Assembly: GCA_040880065.1 (NCBI GenBank)
Contig: JBBDJE010000031.1
Span: 1 to 64,000, forward strand
Reading direction: 5' to 3'
DNA: 64,000 bases
Source: Abyssibius sp040880065
GTDB lineage: Bacteria > Pseudomonadota > Alphaproteobacteria > Rhodobacterales > Rhodobacteraceae
In this document: one piece after another, positions 60,861 to 64,000 of the stretch
Numbering within the stretch: position 1 is the first letter of the stretch
Layout of the letters: each line of letters starts with the position of its first letter
Notes under the pieces: model-generated
Told to the model about the DNA's origin: nothing
The model's input: the letters and a program-made list of their open reading frames with translations, nothing else
Database searches by the model: none
Made by a program: the position numbers and the translations under genes

Positions 60861-62254
60861 CAGAGGCGATGGCATCTCCAATTCTCCTCGTTGAAGACAC
60901 ATTATCGCTGGCCATGCTTTACAAGACCGTGCTGGAAAAAGCCGGTCATGAGGTGGTGACGGCCAGCACCCTGCAGGATGCGCGCGAGCTTTGGCGCAAA
61001 ACCAAGGCTGGCACCGTGTTGCTCGATCTTATGTTGCCCGATGGTGACGGGATGGAACTGATGGAGGAGGTCCATCGCCATGATGCCAATGCAAGGGTAA
61101 TTGTGATTACCGCCAATGGTTCGATCAACCGCGCGGTTGAGGCCATGCGCCTTGGCGCCTTCGACTTTCTGGTCAAACCGTTTGACGAAAACCGCCTGCT
61201 GCGCGCCGTTGAAAACGCGCTAAGCGCCAAGCAGGCGCAACGGAGCGGCACGCGCGAGCTGCCACAATCGGCTGACGGGTTTCATGGGTTTTTGGGCAAC
61301 TCGCCGGAAATGCAGGCCATTTACCGGATGATCGACCGTATCGGCCGCTCTACGGCCTCGGTGTTCATCACGGGCGAAAGCGGCACCGGCAAAGAGCTGG
61401 CCGCGCATGCAATACATGATTGTTCACCCCGCGCAAACGGTCCTTTCATCGCGCTGAACTGCGGGGCGATACCGCGCGACCTGCTGGAATCCGAGGTGTT
61501 TGGCCATCTGAAAGGCTCGTTCACCGGCGCTATTTCCGACAAGAAGGGCGCCGCCGCCGCCGCGCATGGCGGCACTTTGTTTCTGGACGAAATCTGCGAG
61601 ATGGACCTGTCGTTGCAAACCAAGCTTTTGCGGTTTTTGCAAACATCGAGCGTAACCCCGGTGGGGGCGGTTACGCCGCGCGAGGTCGATGTGCGGATTG
61701 TGTGTGCCACCAACCGCGACCCGATGGTCGAAATGCGGGCAGGGCGCTTTCGCGAGGACTTATATTACCGCCTGCATGTGGTGCCGATCCATCTGCCGCC
61801 CTTGCGTGAGCGGCGCGACGATATTCTCAAGATTGCCGAACTCACCCTGCACAAATATGCGCAGGAAGAAGGCAAGATGTTCCGCCGGCTCAACCCGGAA
61901 ACCGCGCAGGTGTTTCGCCGACTTGACTGGCCTGGCAATGTGCGCCAGCTTTTGAACGTGTTGCGCAATGTCGTGGTGCTGAATGACGGCGTTGAAATGA
62001 TGCCCGAAATGCTGCCGCATGACATTCTGCTTGACGCGCGGCGCATGATGTCACCCGGCGCACCGGAACAGCCCGCTGCACGCAGCGATGCTGCGCCGAA
62101 CATTTCGGCCTTTGTTGGTCATACGCTTGCCGAAATGGAGCGGGCCTTTATCGAGGCAACAATCGAGGCGAGCGGCGGCTCGTTGCCGCAAGCTGCGCGC
62201 ATTTTAGGCGTGTCACCGTCTACACTTTACCGTAAACGCGAAGGCTGGACCTGA
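60854..62254 (+). CDS. LuxO/NtrC-type sigma-54-dependent response regulator
   Basis: A 466-residue regulator. The receiver (ILLVEDTLSLAMLYKTVL, Asp58 in LLDLMLPDGDG, KPFDENRLL) is followed by an AAA+ domain with Walker A GESGTGKE, Walker B GGTLFLDEI and the sigma-54 loop GSFTGA (221-226; usual form GAFTGA), and a C-terminal Fis-type helix-turn-helix (SLPQAARILGVSPSTLYRKREGW). Receiver and AAA+ sequence are closest in style to LuxO. The TTG at 60854 is eight bases from AAGGAG and overlaps the preceding stop; an ATG at 60869 is the alternative. It is the output of the upstream phosphorelay. Confidence 0.92.
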   Translation: MVAEAMASPILLVEDTLSLAMLYKTVLEKAGHEVVTASTLQDARELWRKTKAGTVLLDLMLPDGDGMELMEEVHRHDANARVIVITANGSINRAVEAMRLGAFDFLVKPFDENRLLRAVENALSAKQAQRSGTRELPQSADGFHGFLGNSPEMQAIYRMIDRIGRSTASVFITGESGTGKELAAHAIHDCSPRANGPFIALNCGAIPRDLLESEVFGHLKGSFTGAISDKKGAAAAAHGGTLFLDEICEMDLSLQTKLLRFLQTSSVTPVGAVTPREVDVRIVCATNRDPMVEMRAGRFREDLYYRLHVVPIHLPPLRERRDDILKIAELTLHKYAQEEGKMFRRLNPETAQVFRRLDWPGNVRQLLNVLRNVVVLNDGVEMMPEMLPHDILLDARRMMSPGAPEQPAARSDAAPNISAFVGHTLAEMERAFIEATIEASGGSLPQAARILGVSPSTLYRKREGWT

Positions 62255-62285
62255 CCGTCAGGCTGAAAAATCTGGAGAAGCCGCA

Positions 62286-62681
62286 ATGCTGTTTGAAGCT
62301 GCCAAAGCCGCCCGCGCGCATGCCTATGCGCCCTATTCCAACTTCGCCGTCGGCGCGGCGATTGAAACCGCCTCAGGTGCCGTGTTTTCCGGCTGCAATG
62401 TTGAAAACGTTGCCTATCCGCAAGGCACATGCGCCGAGGCCGGGGCCATTGCTGCCATGGTGGCGTCAGGCGAGCGGCAGATCAGGCAAGTGCTGGTGCT
62501 TGCGGTCAGCCCCCAGCCGGTAACACCTTGCGGCGGTTGCCGCCAAAAACTGGCCGAGTTTTCCAGCCCCGAAACCGTGGTCATTCTGGCCGATCTGAAC
62601 GGTGAACGGCGGCGCATGACCATGGCCGAGCTTTTGCCCTTTGCGTTTGACCAAGTGCAGCTTGATAATAGAACTTCGTAG
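62286..62681 (+). CDS. cdd: Cytidine deaminase
   Basis: A 131-residue zinc enzyme of the homotetrameric type that deaminates cytidine and deoxycytidine. The motifs AYAPYSNFAVGAAIE, CNVENVAYPQGTCAEAGAI (Cys and catalytic Glu) and PCGGCRQKLAEF (two further zinc Cys) are complete. GGAGAAG precedes the ATG. It lies 31 bp after the LuxO-like gene and upstream of deoA, forming a pyrimidine nucleoside salvage group. Confidence 0.95.
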   Translation: MLFEAAKAARAHAYAPYSNFAVGAAIETASGAVFSGCNVENVAYPQGTCAEAGAIAAMVASGERQIRQVLVLAVSPQPVTPCGGCRQKLAEFSSPETVVILADLNGERRRMTMAELLPFAFDQVQLDNRTS

Positions 62682-62756
62682 TGACTCAGTTTGAAAATTT
62701 AAGTTTATCAGGCAAGATCATATGCTATATTTAGCTTAAAGCACAGGAGGCAAGGT

Positions 62757-62966
62757 ATGCAATTCTTTGATTTCACCATTGACATCCATGGGGCGACCAT
62801 CGTCGTAGCCGGAGAACGCCTGTCCACGGCATCACTGTCTCCTAGTGAAATTGATCAACAAGTAATCGCCCTCAAGGCTGATCTAGATCGTGTGGCCGCT
62901 AAGATGAAGATCGCAGTCGAAGAGCAAGTCAGGAAGCCACCGTTCGAAGATGATGCTGATGCCTAA
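62757..62966 (+). CDS. Small uncharacterised protein
   Basis: A 69-residue acidic protein beginning MQFFDFTIDIHGATIVVAG, with a helical middle (SPSEIDQQVIALKADLDRVAAKMKIAVEE) and an acidic tail. A strong AGGAGGCAAGG ribosome-binding site precedes the ATG. The sequence is less GC-rich than its surroundings. Its stop lies within the start of the next tiny gene, an eight-base overlap. I recognise no family. The pair interrupts cdd and deoA. Confidence 0.75.
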   Translation: MQFFDFTIDIHGATIVVAGERLSTASLSPSEIDQQVIALKADLDRVAAKMKIAVEEQVRKPPFEDDADA

Positions 62967-63069
62967 GGGCCCAAAGGGAGAAAAATGCCCAGATGACGTC
63001 ATCGGTCTTGTTGTGATGATTGGTCGGATCACAACAGGCGAAGAAGTTGACCCACTACCTAAAACTTGA
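62959..63069 (+). CDS. 36-residue protein with the MPKGPKGEK motif
   Basis: A very short gene overlapping the 69-residue gene by eight bases. It encodes MPKGPKGEKCPDDVIGLVVM and then IGRITTGEE with a short tail. I recall small alphaproteobacterial proteins starting M-P-R/K-GPKGEK-R-P-x-DVIG, of unknown function, so the match suggests conservation rather than chance. The basic start might contact nucleic acid, which is inference. Confidence 0.6.
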   Translation: MPKGPKGEKCPDDVIGLVVMIGRITTGEEVDPLPKT

Positions 63070-63120
63070 CCATCTGGACAAAAACAGCCCAATGCTGCAG
63101 GCTGAATGCAGGGGGCTGAT

Positions 63121-64000
63121 ATGCTGACACAGGAAATTATTGCACTAAAACGCGACGGCGGCGTGCTTTCACAGGCGGCAATTGCCCAGTTTGTGGCCGG
63201 CATTACCGATGGCAGTATCAGCGAAGGCCAAGCCGCTGCCTTTGCAATGGCGGTGTATTTTCAAAAGATGAGCATTGACGAGCGTGTCGCGCTGACATGC
63301 GCCATGCGCGACAGCGGCGATGTGCTGAAATGGGATATGCCCGGCCCGGTGGTCGACAAGCATTCAACCGGTGGCGTGGGCGATAATGTCTCGCTTATGC
63401 TCGCCCCTGCTCTGGCGGCTTGCGGCGCTTATGTGCCGATGATTTCGGGCCGCGGGCTTGGGCATACAGGCGGCACGCTCGACAAGTTCGATGCAATTCC
63501 CGGCTATAACACCCAGCCCGATATTGCCACGCTGCGCCGCGTGGTTGGGCAGGTAGGCTGCGCGATTATCGGCCAGACGGGCGAAATTGCACCCGCCGAC
63601 AAGCGGCTCTACGGCATTCGCGATGTAACCGCGACGGTGGAGTCGATTGACCTGATCACAGCTTCGATCCTGTCCAAAAAACTTGCAGCCGGGTTGCAGC
63701 ATCTGGTGCTGGATGTGAAATTCGGCTCGGGTGCCTTTATGGCCAGCGCGGCGCAGGCGCGCGCGCTGGCTGAAAGCCTTGTAGAGGTTGCCAATGGCGC
63801 GGGGTGCGTAACCACCGCGCTGCTCACCGATATGAACCAGCCGTTGGCCAGCGCGGCGGGGAATGCGCTGGAAATGGCCAATGCCGTGGCATTCTTGCGC
63901 GGTGATGCCGATGCACGGCTTTACGAGGTTACCGTCGCGCTATGTGCGGCACTGTTGCACAGCGCAGGCATGGCAACAAGCGAGGATGAGGCGCGCGCCA
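63121..64000 (+). CDS. deoA: Thymidine phosphorylase (3' end outside window)
   Basis: The first 293 residues of DeoA, which cleaves thymidine or deoxyuridine to 2-deoxyribose-1-phosphate. The phosphate-binding KHSTGGVGDNVSLMLAP, the SGRGLGHTGGTLDKFDAIPGY signature and the SILSKKLAAGLQHLVLDVKFGSGAF segment are intact. The ATG at 63121 is chosen behind AGGGGG; an ATG 15 bases earlier is in frame. A CTGCA/TGCAG stem (63095-63099 / 63107-63111) partly covers the ribosome-binding site. It acts with Cdd. Confidence 0.95.
   Translation, partial: MLTQEIIALKRDGGVLSQAAIAQFVAGITDGSISEGQAAAFAMAVYFQKMSIDERVALTCAMRDSGDVLKWDMPGPVVDKHSTGGVGDNVSLMLAPALAACGAYVPMISGRGLGHTGGTLDKFDAIPGYNTQPDIATLRRVVGQVGCAIIGQTGEIAPADKRLYGIRDVTATVESIDLITASILSKKLAAGLQHLVLDVKFGSGAFMASAAQARALAESLVEVANGAGCVTTALLTDMNQPLASAAGNALEMANAVAFLRGDADARLYEVTVALCAALLHSAGMATSEDEARA

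Noticed and set aside
1..64000. CRISPR arrays, prophage, insertion sequences, rRNA operons
   Set aside because: No regularly spaced long direct repeats, transposase or integrase genes, phage structural genes, or rRNA sequence were seen.

Overview
The window reads as chromosome of an alphaproteobacterium, most likely Rhodobacterales (Roseobacter-type). Pointers are the GC-rich, tightly packed genes, two TRAP transporters, an AT-poor coding style with ATGA/TGATG overlaps, a PccR-type propionate regulator, DUF3572 and MmcB proteins, 6S RNA upstream of 5-formyl-THF cyclo-ligase, and a tRNA-His without G-1 or C73. I see no rRNA, CRISPR array, prophage or insertion sequence. The order assignment is inference from gene families.

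Layout. 1-6.6 kb (minus): a large alpha-2-macroglobulin-like protein running off the left edge, a small membrane protein and galE. 6.75-13.55 kb (plus): a C4-dicarboxylate module, dctB-dctD sensor/regulator then dctP-dctQ-dctM TRAP transporter, with a candidate sigma-54 promoter before dctP. 13.6-23.2 kb: a DadA-like oxidase divergent from a formylglycine-type sulfatase, an AT-rich orphan gene, an APH-fold kinase and an RpiR regulator, then divergently an N-formylglutamate amidohydrolase fused by overlaps to a second TRAP transporter. 23.4-27.6 kb: pntAB transhydrogenase followed by an Xre-RES toxin-antitoxin pair. 27.6-34.1 kb: an MttB-family methyltransferase, HAD phosphatase, DUF3572, a PleD-type diguanylate cyclase, a class III aminotransferase, tRNA-His, a DUF6324-like protein and MmcB. 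34.1-41.4 kb: a long glycosyltransferase, 6S RNA, fthC, ymdB, an SLC13 permease, yebC and a lipoprotein.

41.5-56.8 kb is a propionate/methylmalonyl-CoA region: pccR divergent from pccB across a cluster of TTTGCA boxes, three small accessory genes, pccA, DUF4174, methylmalonyl-CoA mutase, a 95-bp inverted-repeat element, a Hint-domain protein, malic enzyme maeB and propionyl-CoA synthetase prpE. Together they would activate propionate, carboxylate propionyl-CoA, isomerise methylmalonyl-CoA to succinyl-CoA and drain C4 carbon to pyruvate. The epimerase is not in the window.

57.0-62.25 kb is the most unusual part: a four-gene signalling operon encoding a periplasmic molybdopterin-oxidoreductase-fold protein, a membrane sensor with a degenerate ATP-binding domain, a soluble kinase-receiver-HPt protein and a LuxO/NtrC-type sigma-54 regulator, preceded by three spaced copies of AAATGCAAA. 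62.3-64 kb carries cdd and the start of deoA (pyrimidine nucleoside salvage), separated by two tiny overlapping genes.
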